DNA of 64,000 bases from Lepisosteus oculatus (GCF_040954835.1 NW_027168298.1:310001-374000); one strand, 5' to 3'. Shown: positions 42,876 to 54,544, counted from the first letter of the stretch. Notes: generated by a model not told the origin, from the sequence alone. Made by a program: numbers and translations.

Positions 42876-42925
42876 CAGACTCTGTGGTGCTGAAAAGTTG
42901 GTGGTTCAAGCCCCTCCAGTATGCG
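42876..42925 (+). pseudogene. tRNA-Asn relic
   Basis: Lies at the place of the intact tRNA-Asn in copy 1. The acceptor start (CTCTGTGGTGC) and T arm (GTTGGTGGTTCAAGCCCC) remain. About 25 nt with the D arm and anticodon are deleted, and the 3' acceptor strand is changed. Confidence 0.88.
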
Positions 42926-43632
42926 TGTCTCAGTTTTTCCAATGTAAACATCATCACCATCGCTAAAGAAGATGGCGCAGAAGGCTCCACAGTCGAAACG
43001 TTGTGCTTCTTTTCTTCTTTTTTCAGCATGGAGTAAACCTTTGCTTTATCCTTTGCAGCCTAAGCATGCTGACGCAGCTACCTTTCTCTTAACACGCCTC
43101 AATCATTATTCACCAAAACGATCAGCAGAATAAGTCGCCTTTGTGGTGATGTCACTCCTCTGCTTCACAAATGTCCTTAGTGACGGACCATTTCTTTCTG
43201 CCATTTTTCCGGAGCGGTTATTGATTGCTCCATCATTTCCCTCATACTTTCCATCCCTAGATTGAAAAAAAAAAACAGAAACAGGCTGACAGGACGACAA
43301 TCAAATTGCAAAAACTCATCAAAGCACTCGATAGAGTATTTGAATCCACAAGTAGCTACGAGCAACTTTGTCCTGGCTTGCATGAAAGTCGGAAAATGTC
43401 AAAAAGAAAAAGATGGTGGCTTTTTCATATCTGTTCTTTTATTTTTAGTTCGTTGGCTCATCTGTCCATTGTCCTCCTGCCTGGCTCTTGACCTGTGACT
43501 GTTTGAACGCACACAGTAGACTTTCATGCAGGGGATTTGTCCTGAGCCTCTGTGAAGGACCCACCCACCCCCATAAATAACTGCTCTAGAAACACATGAA
43601 TGCAAAACTAAACCACAGCTTAAAGAGGAGCT

Positions 43633-43975
43633 TGTCATGACCGCCAGGCAGTTAAGACCAACTCTTAAGCAATCTAAACAGCACCAGCAGAGGGTGATTA
43701 TTAACAAACGCCGCCGCACGAGTTAACCCACCTGCACACACTCCACCGTGGGGTACGCAGTGCTATTTTTACCATCTTTACTTGCTTCCCGCTGGTATTG
43801 AGTCTACTCCTTGAGAGCTCTACCTGGCGTTTTTTCCATTACCTCGTTTATTCTGGATATTGGACTCCCCTTCTGCCTTTTCGACTTTGGACCTCGCCTC
43901 TCACCTCGGACTGTTTGCCACCAGTGTTCTCCCTGGATTACGACTTACCTTACGCCTCTTGACCACGAAACAAAG
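43633..43975 (+). mobile_element. Possible LTR fragment
   Basis: Starts TGTCATGACC at the edge of the duplicated block and shows a TTTGGACCTCGCC-type pyrimidine-rich stretch like some fish Gypsy-type LTRs. No coding part. Low certainty; a fossil fragment if real. Confidence 0.3.
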
Positions 43976-44279
43976 CAAAGCAGAGCAAAACAAAATGAAC
44001 AAACGAAAAGCCTCACGTCCCGCACTTGCGTGTAACGCCGTTACGTGCCCAAGCGGTATTGTACTTCATCTTAGCACTGCACCCCGGGGCGTACGGTATA
44101 TGGGAACGAGCACACGCCACAAATCGTCTCGAATCACTCCCTACAGCTGTAAGGCACCTTGAAGCGTGCACCCCCAACATTTTTCTTTGCGCATCTGTGA
44201 AAGGTAAACTCTTGAGCAAACTCTGAACCAGCTCTAAGGAAACTAATCCGATTAGACGTTACTTTGACTCATCCTTTAA
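43976..44279 (-). repeat. tRNA-Ser leader block, inverted copy
   Basis: Inverted match to 28250-28550 and 56710-57030 (GCAAAGCAGAGCAAAACAAA, CGTTACGTGCCCAAG, GTGCACCCCCAACAT). No RNA gene attached. It joins a U4-flank copy in the same way as at 17881/17882. Confidence 0.75.
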
Positions 44280-44673
44280 GGGAACCTTGTTAATTGGAGA
44301 AATCAATGATTTCGAATGAATTCTGTATGCGTTAAAAGACAGCTATACACAGAAAACATGCAGGACACTTCTCATGATGTTTCCCGAGCCGAAACACAGT
44401 GCGTTTTTCCAAGCCCTCTGACAAAGCCCGCCCACTGAAAACTGCAGCAGATCGTGTAAAGACGTTCAACTTTGTAACTACTGCACGCACAGGAAGCAGA
44501 ATAAATTCCTCTTTTCAAACTGTCAAAGGTTTGCTTTGCGAACACTGCAGGACATCGCACAATCTCTTTTGAATGGGGACAAACGATTTCTTATGGGGCA
44601 CAGTAAGTACAGACGTTTAAAAAGCTCCACTCATGCCGACGATGCAGCATGAAGAAGCGCAACCTAACGTTTG
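44280..44673 (-). repeat. U4 3'-flank copy 3 (no U4 gene)
   Basis: Inverted U4 downstream DNA, cut at CTAACGTTTG by the start of the L2-type block. Confidence 0.85.
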
Positions 44674-44689
44674 CATTCCTAGCAAATTC

Positions 44690-45790
44690 CTTTTATTTTT
44701 TGATAAATAAAGACAGTCTTGTTTAACAAACAACACACACAACATTTTACATTGTCAATTCAATTCAAATCAATGTATTTCTATATAGCACCTTTCACAA
44801 CAAGGTTGTCCCAAGGCACTTAACAATGCAAGTTGTTAAGAGCCTTGTGTCTAATATGCCGCCTAGGTAACGTGCTGTCTCTTTGAGGCAGATGTTTAAA
44901 TCCTCTGAGTTAAGTGCTGAAGTTATAGTAGTCCTATCAGTATTGTTGCCTCCGATCAACAGATCCTCATTTTTCTCAGAGTTGAGTAACAAAAAGTTTT
45001 CACACATCCAAGTATTTCCTTCCTTAATGCATTTAACTAAACTGATAATAGAAGAGTTGTCGTTTGGTGTAAACAAAATGTTTATTTGAGTGTCATCAGC
45101 ATATGAATGAAAGTTCATATTATTTTTTCATATTATCCTACCTAGCAGCAGCATGTAGAGAGAGAGAGCAATATTGGTCCCAGCACTGATCTTCTGGTAC
45201 CCCAAATTGAACTGGTGACATTGATGAAGCAGTACAATTATTAGATATTTGAACATAATGAAAACGATGAGTAAAATGTGAAGTAAACCACTGAAGGACG
45301 GTTCCAGATAAGCCAACCTCAAACTCAAGCCTGTGTAACAAAACAGAGAGGTCAACCGTGTCAAAGGCAGCTCTAAGATCTAGAAGCAAAGCACAAGCAC
45401 TGTTGCATTCCCTGCATCAGTAGCTAAGAGAATATCATTTACGACTCTTGTTAATGCAGTTTCAGAAACCAGACTAAAATTTCTCAAGTATATTATTTGA
45501 ATCCAGATATGATTGACGTTGGGCAACAACTATTCTCCCAAGACTTTTAGATTGAAATGGGACCTTTGAGACAGGCCTGTAGTTGTTAAGAACTTGTTGA
45601 TCCAAATTTGACTTCTTAAGAGCGGTCTAACAACCGCTACCTTAAATTGATCAGGTACAACGCCTGACGCAAGCGATGCATTCATCATACTAATTATAGG
45701 TCCTGCCAGTCCTTCGAGGGAATCTTTGACTAGCTGAGTGGGGATGGGATCTAGCGAACAGGTGGTTGACTTTGTCTTACGTCTGTGTTT
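44690..45790 (-). mobile_element. L2-type LINE fragment, copy 1
   Basis: 5'-truncated LINE. Minus-strand reading shows reverse transcriptase parts (LDLRAAFDTVDLSVLLHRLE, FHSYADDTQ) and a 3' tail with TATTTCTATATAGCACC, typical of L2-like elements in fish. Several frame breaks and stops; non-functional. Duplicated at 48150. Confidence 0.8.
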
Positions 45791-45794
45791 ATGA

Positions 45795-46345
45795 GTCCAC
45801 CATAAGAAGAAATCTGAACAGGAGTGGTGATCATGCGAGGTCACCATGGAGGAAACCACTGCTCTCCCCCCCAAAAAAACCACCACTGCCCCTCTCAAGT
45901 TTGCTAAAGACCACATGGATGTTCCACAGCAACTCCTGGAACAATGTTCTGTGGACAGTGACAAAAGTTGAACATGTTGGTAAATGTGCACAACGTTATG
46001 TTTGGAGATAACAAAACACTGCATACCAACTCCAAAACCTCATCCCACCTGGGAAGCATAGCGGAGGCTGTACGGCTTGCAATCATCGAGGGACCGATGA
46101 ATTCCAAGATGTATCAGGAAATTCTACAGCAGAATGTCAGGGTGTCTGCCTGTGATCTAAAACTCGAAAGACGCTGGGTCATGCAGCATGACAAAAACAA
46201 AGGAGTACATCAACAACAGAGTGGCTGAAACAATAGAAATTCCGTATTTTGGGATGGCCGAGTAAGAGTCCTGACCCCAATCCCATTGAAGTGCTGTGGC
46301 GTGATCTGAAGCAGGCCGTTCAGTGCAAGACATCTCCCAACTGTA
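45795..46345 (+). mobile_element. Tc1-like transposon fragment, copy 1
   Basis: Degenerate Tc1/mariner transposase: CTGACCCCAATCCCATTGAA encodes the PNPIE-type motif and GTGGCGTGATCTGAAGCAGG the LWRDLKQ part. Cut at GACATCT/CCC compared with copy 2, so its 3' end is missing. Confidence 0.75.
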
Positions 46346-46437
46346 TGTGAGAGAAAAGCAGAGACGCTCACTGAGTAAGGTGGGGTTGCAGCTTTGCAAA
46401 TCAAAAGGACATTTGTACGCTCAAAAAGGGACAGTAG

Positions 46438-46510
46438 CACCCCAGATGGGACTCGAACCCACAATCCCTGGCTTAGGAGGCCAGTGCCTTATCCATTAGG
46501 CCACTGGGGC
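46438..46510 (-). tRNA. trnR-CCU: tRNA-Arg-CCU
   Basis: 73-nt canonical tRNA reading AGG: GCCCCAGTGGCCTAATGGAT, anticodon loop CTCCTAA (CCU), T arm GTGGGTTCGAGTCCCAT, 3' CTGGGGTG. All stems pair. Its duplicate at 50244 has decayed. Confidence 0.94.
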
Positions 46511-47330
46511 ACACTGGGTTGGGTCGATCACGCTGATGAAGAGCCAGTTTTTTTTTTCCTTTGCTTTTTCAAAGGGATCCCCAAAATTAGGAAAGTTAGG
46601 CAGCAGAAGGTTTACTGTGACCTGAGAAGGACCGGCATCCAATCACGGTGGTACACACACACACGCTCTCACTCATCTGAGCTACACGGCTACCAAGATG
46701 ATCTCAGGTGCGCCGAGCTGGTACGGAACATATTGAACTGATCGACGGCGAATTGTCTCTCAGACAGGCTTTTCACCTCTGAGCTCCCTGACTGACAGTA
46801 ATCAGCTAGGTAGTGAAACAGTCAGCTGCTTCTAAGCCTTAAACAGCTGCATCTCGGCGCTTCCACAGAGAGATGATTTGAAAGCCAAACATCGCCCATT
46901 GGGAACACCTTACTATCACTAGTTTAAGAGACTCTTAAGGTCTTGCAGAGGTGCCTGTCTAATAGCATGCGCTTTGCAAGCTATAGGTGTTTAGGCTGAG
47001 GCAGAATGCCTGTTAACAAAATGTTTTTCTAAAGGGGCCTCGCACTCTTTTCCAAGCAATGGTCACCATCCCCACCGAGTGTCACAACGTAGTCATGTCC
47101 TAGGATGTCTCCTGTTAGTCTCCATTTGTCTGCCACCAACACTTTAGGTTACGGGGTCACAACCGCACCCCGGAGAGCAGAGGAGCCGTTGTCGTTCTGG
47201 CGGCGCAGATTGGGCTGAAGGTGGGGCGCTTGAATCTCGCTGTTGGAGGCCGTCTGAAACTGACCCAAGCCTTTCCCTTGAATTAAATGTAAATAAGAAA
47301 TGAACCCCAGATGCACATGGAATCAATCAC
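46511..47330. other. Spacer, no gene seen
   Basis: Unique-looking DNA shared with 50317-51160; no gene recognised. Confidence 0.55.
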
Positions 47331-47934
47331 GTGTTTCCTTTGAGCCGTTTCAAAGACTGCTCCAGAGTTTACCTTGCACAGATGCGCAAAGATTAATGAT
47401 GGGGGTGCACGCTTCCAGGCGCCTTACAACTGTAGGGACTGATTAGAGACAATTCGTAGCGTGTGTTCGTTTCCATATACGCCCCGTGTTGCAATGGTAG
47501 GATGAAGTCAAATACGGCTTGGACGCGTAACGGCATTCTATCCAACTGCAGGACTTGAGGGTTTTTTGTGCTTTGTTCTGTTTTCGTTGACATCGCATTC
47601 GTAAGAGCGTCAAAAAAAGGCAATTCCAGCATCTAACACGAATAAAAGGGCTATTGAAACTGCAGGGCTGCGCAGCTTCTAAAATCCTTGCACACAATTC
47701 TCCGTTATTGTTACTTCCTTCTTTCTGTCTAACAAAGTTCCCTTTTCCTGACCGGACGGGGAGACTTTATCATTCCAACTTGAAGCCAGCCTTAAGTCCT
47801 CTGAGGCGCATTTGTCTGCTAGCATGCATTTTGTGAAAGTTTTTTTTGTTGTTGTTAAACGGAAAGCGACTTTGAAAAAGGTTTCCGCCGCTGCCCGGCA
47901 CTCTATGTTAGACTGCATCAAAAAGGCAGTGGCG

Positions 47935-48016
47935 GCGGCGGCGGCTGAGTGGTTAGGGTGATGGACTAGAAAGCCATCGGGGTCTCCCTGCGAAGCTTCA
48001 AGTCCTGCCGCCTACG
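47935..48016 (+). pseudogene. tRNA-Ser relic (AGA anticodon)
   Basis: The tRNA-Ser frame is visible: GCTGAGTGGTTAGGGTGATGG, anticodon loop CTAGAAA (AGA), variable arm GGGGTCTCCC, GAAGCTTCAAGTCCTGCCG. The acceptor 5' strand is replaced by a GGC triplet run, the anticodon stem is mismatched (TGGACTAGAAAGCCA) and the T arm is altered. Preceded by the tRNA-Ser leader block. Confidence 0.75.
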
Positions 48017-48149
48017 GTGTCGTCGTGTGTCTGCGCAACAAAGGAAAAGCACCTGTTTTGCTTTTCCCGCAACTTTTAAAACGCGAATGATCTGGATTTC
48101 TACATGATTGGCTCTTAAAATGTGATCTGATCTTCATCTGACGCATAAT

Positions 48150-49237
48150 AATAAATAAAGACAGTCTTGTTTAACAAACAACACACACAACATTTTACAT
48201 TGTCAATTCAGTTCAAATCAATGTATTTCTATATAGCACCTTTCACAACAAGGTTGTCTCAAGGCACTTAACAATGCAAGTTGTTAAGAGCCTTGTGTCT
48301 AATATGCCACTTAGGTTACGTGCTGTCTCTTTGAGGCAAATGTTTAAATCCTCTGAGTTAAGTGCTGAAGTTATAGTAGTCCTATCAGTATTGTTGCCTC
48401 CGATCAACAGATCCTCAGTTTTCTCAGAGTTGAGTAACAAAAAGTTTTCACACATCCAAGTCTTTCCTTCATTAATGCATTTAACTAAAGTGATAATAGA
48501 AAAGTTGTCGTTTGGTGTGAACAAAATGTTTATTTGAGTGTCATCAGCATATGAATGAAAGTTCATATTATTTTTTCGTATTATCCTACCTAGCAGCAGC
48601 ATGTAGAGAGAGAGAGCAATATTGGCCCCGGCACTGATCCGTCTGGTACCCCAAATTGAACTGGTGACGTTGATGAAGCAGTACAATTATTAGATATTTG
48701 AACATAATGAAAACGATGAGTAAAATGTGAAGTAAACCACTGAAGGACGGTTCCAGATAAGCCAACCTCAAACTCAAGCCTGTGTAACAAAACAGAGAGG
48801 TCAACCGTGTCAAAGGCAGCTCTAAGATCTAGAAGCACAAGCACTGTTGCATTCCCCACATCAGTAGCTAAGAGAATATCATTTACGACTCTCGTTAATG
48901 CAGTTTCAGAAAGCAGACTGAAATTTCTCAAGTATATTATTTGAATCCAGATACGATTGACATTGGGCAACAACTATTCTCTCAAAACTTTTAGATTGAA
49001 ATGGGACCTTTGAGACAGGCCTGTAGTTGTTAAGAACTTGTGGATCCAAATTTGACTTCTTAAGGAGCGGTCTAACAACCGCTACCTTAAATTGATCAGG
49101 TACAACGCCTGACGCAAGCGATGCATTCATCATACTAATTATAGGTCCTGCCAGTCCTTCGAGGGAATCTTTGACTAGCTGAGTGGGGATGGGATCTAGC
49201 GAACAGGTGGTTGACTTTGTCTTACGTCTGTGTCCAT
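48150..49237 (-). mobile_element. L2-type LINE fragment, copy 2
   Basis: Second copy of the L2 fragment at 44690, same 5' limit. It reads somewhat better (DLRAAFDTVDLSVLLHRLE, SYADDTQINIL, DQFKVAVVRPLLKKSNLD), but frames are still broken. Confidence 0.8.
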
Positions 49238-49239
49238 GA

Positions 49240-50135
49240 GTCCACCATAAGAAGAAATCTGAACAGGAGCGGTGATCATGCGAGGTCACCACGGAGGAAA
49301 CCACTGCTCTCCCCCCAAAAAAAACCACCACTGCCCCTCTCAAGTTTGCTAAAGACCACATGGATGTTCCACAGCAACTCCTGGAACAATTTTCTGTGGA
49401 CAGACATGACAAAAGTTGAACTTGTTGGTAAATGTGCACAGCGTTATGTTTGGAGATAACAAAACACTGCATACCAACTCCAAAACCTCATCCCACCTGG
49501 GAAACATGGCGGAGGCTGTACGGCTTGCAATCATCGAGGGACCGATGAATTCCAAGATGTATCAGGAAATTCTACAGCAGAATGTCAGGGTGTCTGCCTG
49601 TGATCTAAAACTCGAAAGAGGCTGGGTCATGCAGCATGACAAAAACAAAGGAGTACATCAACAACAGAGTGGCTGAAACAGAAGAAATTCCGTATTTTGG
49701 GATGGCCAAGTAAGAGTCCTGACCCCAATCCCATTGAAGTGCTGTGGCGTGATCTGAAGCAGGCCGTTCAGCGCAAGACATCCCAAAAATATACATGAAC
49801 TGAAACAGTTTTGCATAGAGGAATAGGCCAAAATACCTCCTAACCGCTGCTCAGGTCTGACCAGCCGCTACAGAAAGTGGGGATTGAGGTTTTTGTCATA
49901 AAGGAGGTTCCACTAGCTCCTTAATATAAGGGTTCACGTACTTTTTCCATCAATGACCTTGATTGTTTAAACCATTTGGTCAATAAAGAAACAGCAATGT
50001 CAAATGTTGGGCGTGTGTTGTTTGTTAAATCAGACTCTCTTTATTAATTATTATGACTTAGATAAAGATAAGATCACATGTTAGGAGCCATTCATGCAGA
50101 AATCCACATCATTCCGAAGGGCTGTTTACAAAAGT
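49240..50135 (+). mobile_element. Tc1-like transposon fragment, copy 2
   Basis: Longer copy of the fragment at 45795. It has the same PNPIE-type segment and continues about 350 bp further through AAGGGTTCACGTACTTTTTC to a TIR-like end near GGCTGTTTACAAAAG. No intact transposase. Confidence 0.75.
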
Positions 50136-50243
50136 TTTTCTCCCAACTGTATGTGAGAGAAAAGAAGAGACGCTCACTGAGTAAGGTGGGGTTGTAGCTT
50201 TGCAAATCAAAAGGACATTTGTACGCTCAAAATGGGACAGGAG

Positions 50244-50316
50244 CACCCCAGATGGTACTCAAACCCACAATCCATGGCTTAGGAGGCCAGTGTCTTAGCC
50301 ATTAGGCCACTGCGCC
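50244..50316 (-). pseudogene. tRNA-Arg-CCU relic
   Basis: Duplicate of the gene at 46438 with several changes: T arm GGGTTTGAGTACC, anticodon stem mismatch (AAGCCATGG), acceptor GCGCAG. Anticodon CCU is kept. Probably inactive. Confidence 0.85.
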
Positions 50317-51160
50317 ACACTGGGTGAGGTCGATCATGCTGATGAAGAGCCAGTTTTTTTTCCTTTGCTTTTTCAAAGGGATCCCCAAAATTAGGGAAGT
50401 TAGGCAGCAGAAGGTTTACTGTGACCTGAGAAGGACCGGCATCCAATCACGGTGGTACACACACACACGCTCTCACTCATCTGAGCTACACGGCTACCAA
50501 GATGATCTCAGTTGCGCCGAGCTGGTACGGAACATATTGAACTCATCGACGGGGAATTGTCTCTCAGACAGGCTTTTCACCTCTGAGCTCCCTGACTGAC
50601 AGTAATCAGCTAGGTAGTGAAACAGTCAGCTGCTTCTAAGCCTTAAACAGCTGCATCTCGGCGCTTCCACAGAGAGATGATTTGAAAGCCAAACATCGCC
50701 CATTGGGAACACCTTACTATCACTAGTTTAAGAGACTCTTAAGGTCTTGCAGAGGTGCCTGTCTAATAGCATGCGCTTTGCAAGCTATAGGTGTTTAGGC
50801 TGAGGCAGAATGCCTGTTAACAAAATGTTTTTCTAAAGGGGCCTCGCACTCTTTTCCAAGCAATGGTCACCATCCCCACCGAGTGTCACAATGTAGTCAT
50901 GTCCTAGGACATCACCTGTTAGTCTCCATTTGTCTGCCACCAACACTTTAGGTTACGGGGTCACAACCGCACCCCAAAGACCAGAGGAGCTGTTGTCGTT
51001 CTGGCGGCGCAGATTGGGCTGAAGGTGGGGCGCTTGAATCTCACTGTTGGAGGCCGTCTGAAACTGACCCAAGCCTTTCCCTTGAATTAAATGTAAATAA
51101 GAAATGAACCCCAGATGCATATGGAATCAATCACGTGTTTCCTTTGAGCCGTTTCAGAGA
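50317..51160. other. Spacer, no gene seen
   Basis: Near-identical to 46511-47330. No gene recognised. Confidence 0.55.
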
Positions 51161-51728
51161 CTGCTCCAGAGTTTACCTTGCACAGATGCGCAAAGATTAA
51201 TGATGGGGGTGCACGCTTCCAGGCGTCTTACAACTGTAGGGACTGATTAGAGACAATTCGTAGCTTGTGCTCATTTCCCTCTATTCCCCGTGTTGCAGTG
51301 GTAGGATGACGTAAATTCCTGCTTCGACACGTAACGGCATTATAATCAAGTGCAGGAGCTGAGGGCTTTAGTTTTGTTTCGTTTTCTATGGCGTTCGTAA
51401 GCGCGCAAATCAAAGGCAATTCCTGCGTCTAACACGAATGTAAATGCTTTTGAAAGTGCAGTGTGGTGCAGCTTGTAAAATCCTTGTCCACATTTTTGGT
51501 TTGTTGATGTTTTTTCTGTCTGCCAAAGTTGCATTTTGACATCCGGACTGGGGGACTTTATCATTTGAACGTGAAGCCAGCCTTAAACCCTCTGAGGCGT
51601 GTCTGTCTGCCGGCACGAATCTTGTGAAAGGTATTTTTTTTAACGGAGAGCAACTTTAAAAAGGTTTCCGCAGCCAAATCGCAGTCCGTGTTTGATTATA
51701 GGAGGAATGCGGCGGCGGCGAGCTCGCA

Positions 51729-51810
51729 TTTGTCGTGCTCGAGTGGTTAAGGCGATGGGCTCGAAATGCGTTGGGGCTTCCCCGCGCAGGTGCGAAACCT
51801 GCTGACTCCG
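51729..51810 (+). pseudogene. tRNA-Ser relic (CGA anticodon)
   Basis: Aligns over 82 nt with tRNA-Ser-CGA, anticodon loop CTCGAAA. The acceptor 5' strand, D arm start (GTGCTCGAG), anticodon stem and T loop (GGTGCGAAACC) are changed, so the B box is lost. Confidence 0.82.
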
Positions 51811-52540
51811 GCGTCTGCCGCACGTCGCCTTGTGCCTGCGCGGCAGAGGCGAAGTGCCGCTTTTCCTTTCCTGGTACTATAACAACGCGAAATCGCTTGG
51901 ACCCGCTGCCATGGAAATCAATTCTTCAGATAACTACACATTTTGCGTTCGCACCTCTGGTGCTCTACTTATGCCTTTGAAAACCTAATGAATAAAGCTG
52001 AAAGAACCGACACGATATGTAGGTGCTGGTAAAGCACGCAGTCAAGAACTGTTAACAGCAAGGGTTTCAGTGGGTTAACTGAGGAGAAGGCGTGATCGCT
52101 AATTGTTGACTTTTTATTTGGTGTTAGAAACACTCTTACTGTGCATGACGTGCAACAAATGTAGCCACAGAAATTGCATCACGCTTTCATGTATGCTATT
52201 GCAGACACCAACGTTGCCTAGATAGAAAACCGAAAAAGCCGTGGGTTTGCTTGCTGGTCTGAAGGATCTCTCTTCGAATCTCTATCATTTGTCAATGGAA
52301 GTAAAAGGCGCTGCAATCTCATACGTTCAGAATCAAACCCGCAGCTGTTGTTCGACTTTTTTTTCTTGACTAATTACAACTGAGTGTCGCATGAGCAGTT
52401 ACATAAACTTGTCTGGTATATTTGAACACAAATGCCGTTCTTCAATTAAAACTAACAGTACATTGTCAGGGACATTCAGTTCTATACAAACAAGAGACAG
52501 ACAAGAGAATATTTCTACCGTTCATGTGGACTACGTGTTG
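51811..52540. repeat. Block shared with 28981-29700
   Basis: Downstream DNA of a tRNA-Ser unit, about 97% alike to the segment after the Ser-CGA gene at 28899 by eye. No gene seen. Confidence 0.75.
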
Positions 52541-52765
52541 ACTTACTGATCGGAATAATTGAAAGGTTCGGGCTCATAGCCGATGCAGTGCGTGCTAATT
52601 AGAACAGCAACGCTAAGCTCTCAGCACCGTACTGAGCCCAGGTGTTTTTCTAAAGCTGTCAGGTGCAGTTCATTTACATGAAGGAAATATCTTACTGGGT
52701 ACGATTACAATGCAGTAAGTAGCACAGACTACTTAGGGAGTAGCCCGATGTGTTTAAAAACGACC

Positions 52766-52838
52766 CGAGCCAGGCAGGAGTCGAACCTGCAATCTCCTGA
52801 TCCGTAGTCAGACGCGTTATCCATTGCGCCACTGGCCC
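52766..52838 (-). tRNA. trnR-ACG: tRNA-Arg-ACG
   Basis: 73-nt tRNA: GGGCCAGTGGCGCAATGGAT, anticodon loop CTACGGA (ACG), T arm GCAGGTTCGACTCCTGC, 3' GGCTCG. All stems pair. The same tRNA body carries UCG at 37104 and 41613. Confidence 0.94.
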
Positions 52839-53365
52839 TGGTGTGACACTGCAGGACTGTAACCCAGTGAGATGAGCACTGCACCTAGTAAAATATTACC
52901 CCCGGTCCATTCTTTTCCAAAAGTGAGAAACACCTGTTTTCTACATTTTGTCTGTTTTAAAACCATATCTCTTTAAACCAAACCAAGAGTTTGTCTTTTG
53001 CACTGATATTCTGATTCATTTCGATTTCAAAGAAAAAAAAAACATTACCTTCCAAAGCATCATAAAATTGTCCCTTCCTCCAGACTCTACTTCTCTCTTG
53101 TAGTAGTACAGCAGACCTTTCCAGGTGAGCAGATCACAGAGTCCGAAATGAGCTTCCTCCATCAAGCAAAGTACCTGAACATGACTCTGTCTTCATAAAA
53201 GCGCCCCTGTAATAAAGAAATTAAATCCGAAATCAAGAGGGCAGTTGCCTACTGAAGTTCAAGAAGTCATCAATTTTAACCCAGCAACACATTAAAGGCT
53301 GCATCTATACAAGTACGATTCTAGAAATGCTCACCAGATTACGTTTTAAGAAGGAACTGTGCCTC

Positions 53366-53440
53366 AGGTTCCGCCGAGATCTTAACTCGGATGGCAGGAT
53401 TCAGAGTCCGGAGTGCGGACTGATGGCGCACGGAGGGTCC
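53366..53440 (-). pseudogene. tRNA-Gln-CUG relic, copy 2
   Basis: Same as the relic at 25286: anticodon stem-loop and T arm recognisable, 5' half not. Confidence 0.7.
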
Positions 53441-54009
53441 ATATACTGTGGATCCCTCAGTGATCTTCCGCGTATTCAAACCGCCAGCGTGTGACTCCCC
53501 TGTCCCCGTGACCTCATTGCTCTGCTCTCGCCTCTGTGGAGCTGAGCCCGACTCATGGTAAAGTGGAAAAAAATATGCCCTCATCGTGGGATTTACTCTG
53601 GATCGAGGATAGATGTCACTTTTTTATCGTTGAACAGGATGTATGTGATGTGGCGACTAGGTTCAATATTGTATCCTTTTAAAAGATTAAGGACTGGGGT
53701 GAGCGTGATTTACCACCCTTTCAGCTAAGAACCCGACATGAGCACCGTTTAAGCTGCATAGACTCGGTCGTTTAACTCTTCTCCATTAGCAGGGTTAAGG
53801 TTAAAGAAAAAAAACATTGCTGACTTCTTTTTTTTTGCCAGCCGCTAGCGCTGATTAGCAATGTTTGTATTTCATGTTTTGCAAGTTCCATCCATTTTAA
53901 GAAAAACAAGTCGCGTTAAAGACAGGAAATGAATACTTGCATTTAATTAAGTCTAGCCGTAGGCGGTTGTCTGTAAGGACCAGTTCTGTTCGAGAAGACA
54001 GAACAAAGA

Positions 54010-54083
54010 AGGCACCACTGGGATTCGGACTCAGGATCTCCTGTTTAAGAGACAAGCGCTTTAACCAACTAAGCAACGGCGCC
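54010..54083 (-). tRNA. tRNA-Thr body with CUU (Lys) anticodon
   Basis: Duplicate of the tRNA-Thr-AGU at 25930. The acceptor, D arm and T loop are those of that tRNA-Thr, but the anticodon loop reads CTCTTAA, giving CUU, a lysine anticodon. The anticodon stem still pairs (CTTGT with ACAGG, one G-U). The T stem has one A-C mismatch. If charged as threonine it would misread AAG codons; if threonyl-tRNA synthetase no longer accepts it, it may be charged by another enzyme or be silent. Confidence 0.8.
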
Positions 54084-54462
54084 CCGGTAGTGTTGTCCTT
54101 TTGCAGCCACTTGGACACACCACTCAGACACATCTGCATTCGGTGTGTGCTCCGCCTGCTCGCTGAGCAAGTTGCCACCTTTACATACAATAGCAACATC
54201 GACACCAAGAGAAAGGATGACAAATGGCTTTTATCTGGAACTTTTCATGTCCAAGGAGCTCAATGTGCTTTCTGTGTACAACAGGGCCACTGAACTCCAC
54301 AATGGCCACTGAACCACAGCAGTGGCTTGCTGGCTTGACATCTCCCAAGGAAAATGTTGAAATCGCATGTGGAACAGGAAAAGGACCCTTGAGTACGAGG
54401 GAAAAAAAAGAAAAAGATCATCTGGAGCGCGCCAACCCATGTCTGGACAGCCCAGTTTCATT

Positions 54463-54544
54463 GACGAGGTGGCCGAGTGGTTAAGGCGATGGACTGCTAA
54501 TCCATTGTGCTCTGCACGCATGGGTTCGAATCCCATCCTCGTCG
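54463..54544 (+). tRNA. trnS-GCU: tRNA-Ser-GCU, copy 2
   Basis: 82-nt class II tRNA, fully paired acceptor (GACGAGG with CCTCGTC), anticodon loop CTGCTAA. Better than its duplicate at 26383. Confidence 0.95.

Larger units (their letters stand above)
40828..43632. repeat. tRNA-Arg/Thr/Asn block, copy 2
   Basis: Second copy of 36312-39144. Same order; tRNA-Asn is reduced to a relic. The copy ends at GGAGCT, where an LTR-like sequence takes over. Confidence 0.9.

Noticed and set aside
45128-46024. Reverse-transcriptase-like frames as a possible host gene or retron
   Set aside because: The motifs and 3' tail are those of L2-type LINEs, and frames are broken in both copies.
51280-51330. tRNA-Gly-like stretch in the tRNA-Ser leader (GTTGCAGTGGTAGGATGACG)
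   Set aside because: It resembles only the D-arm region; no T arm or acceptor pairing follows.
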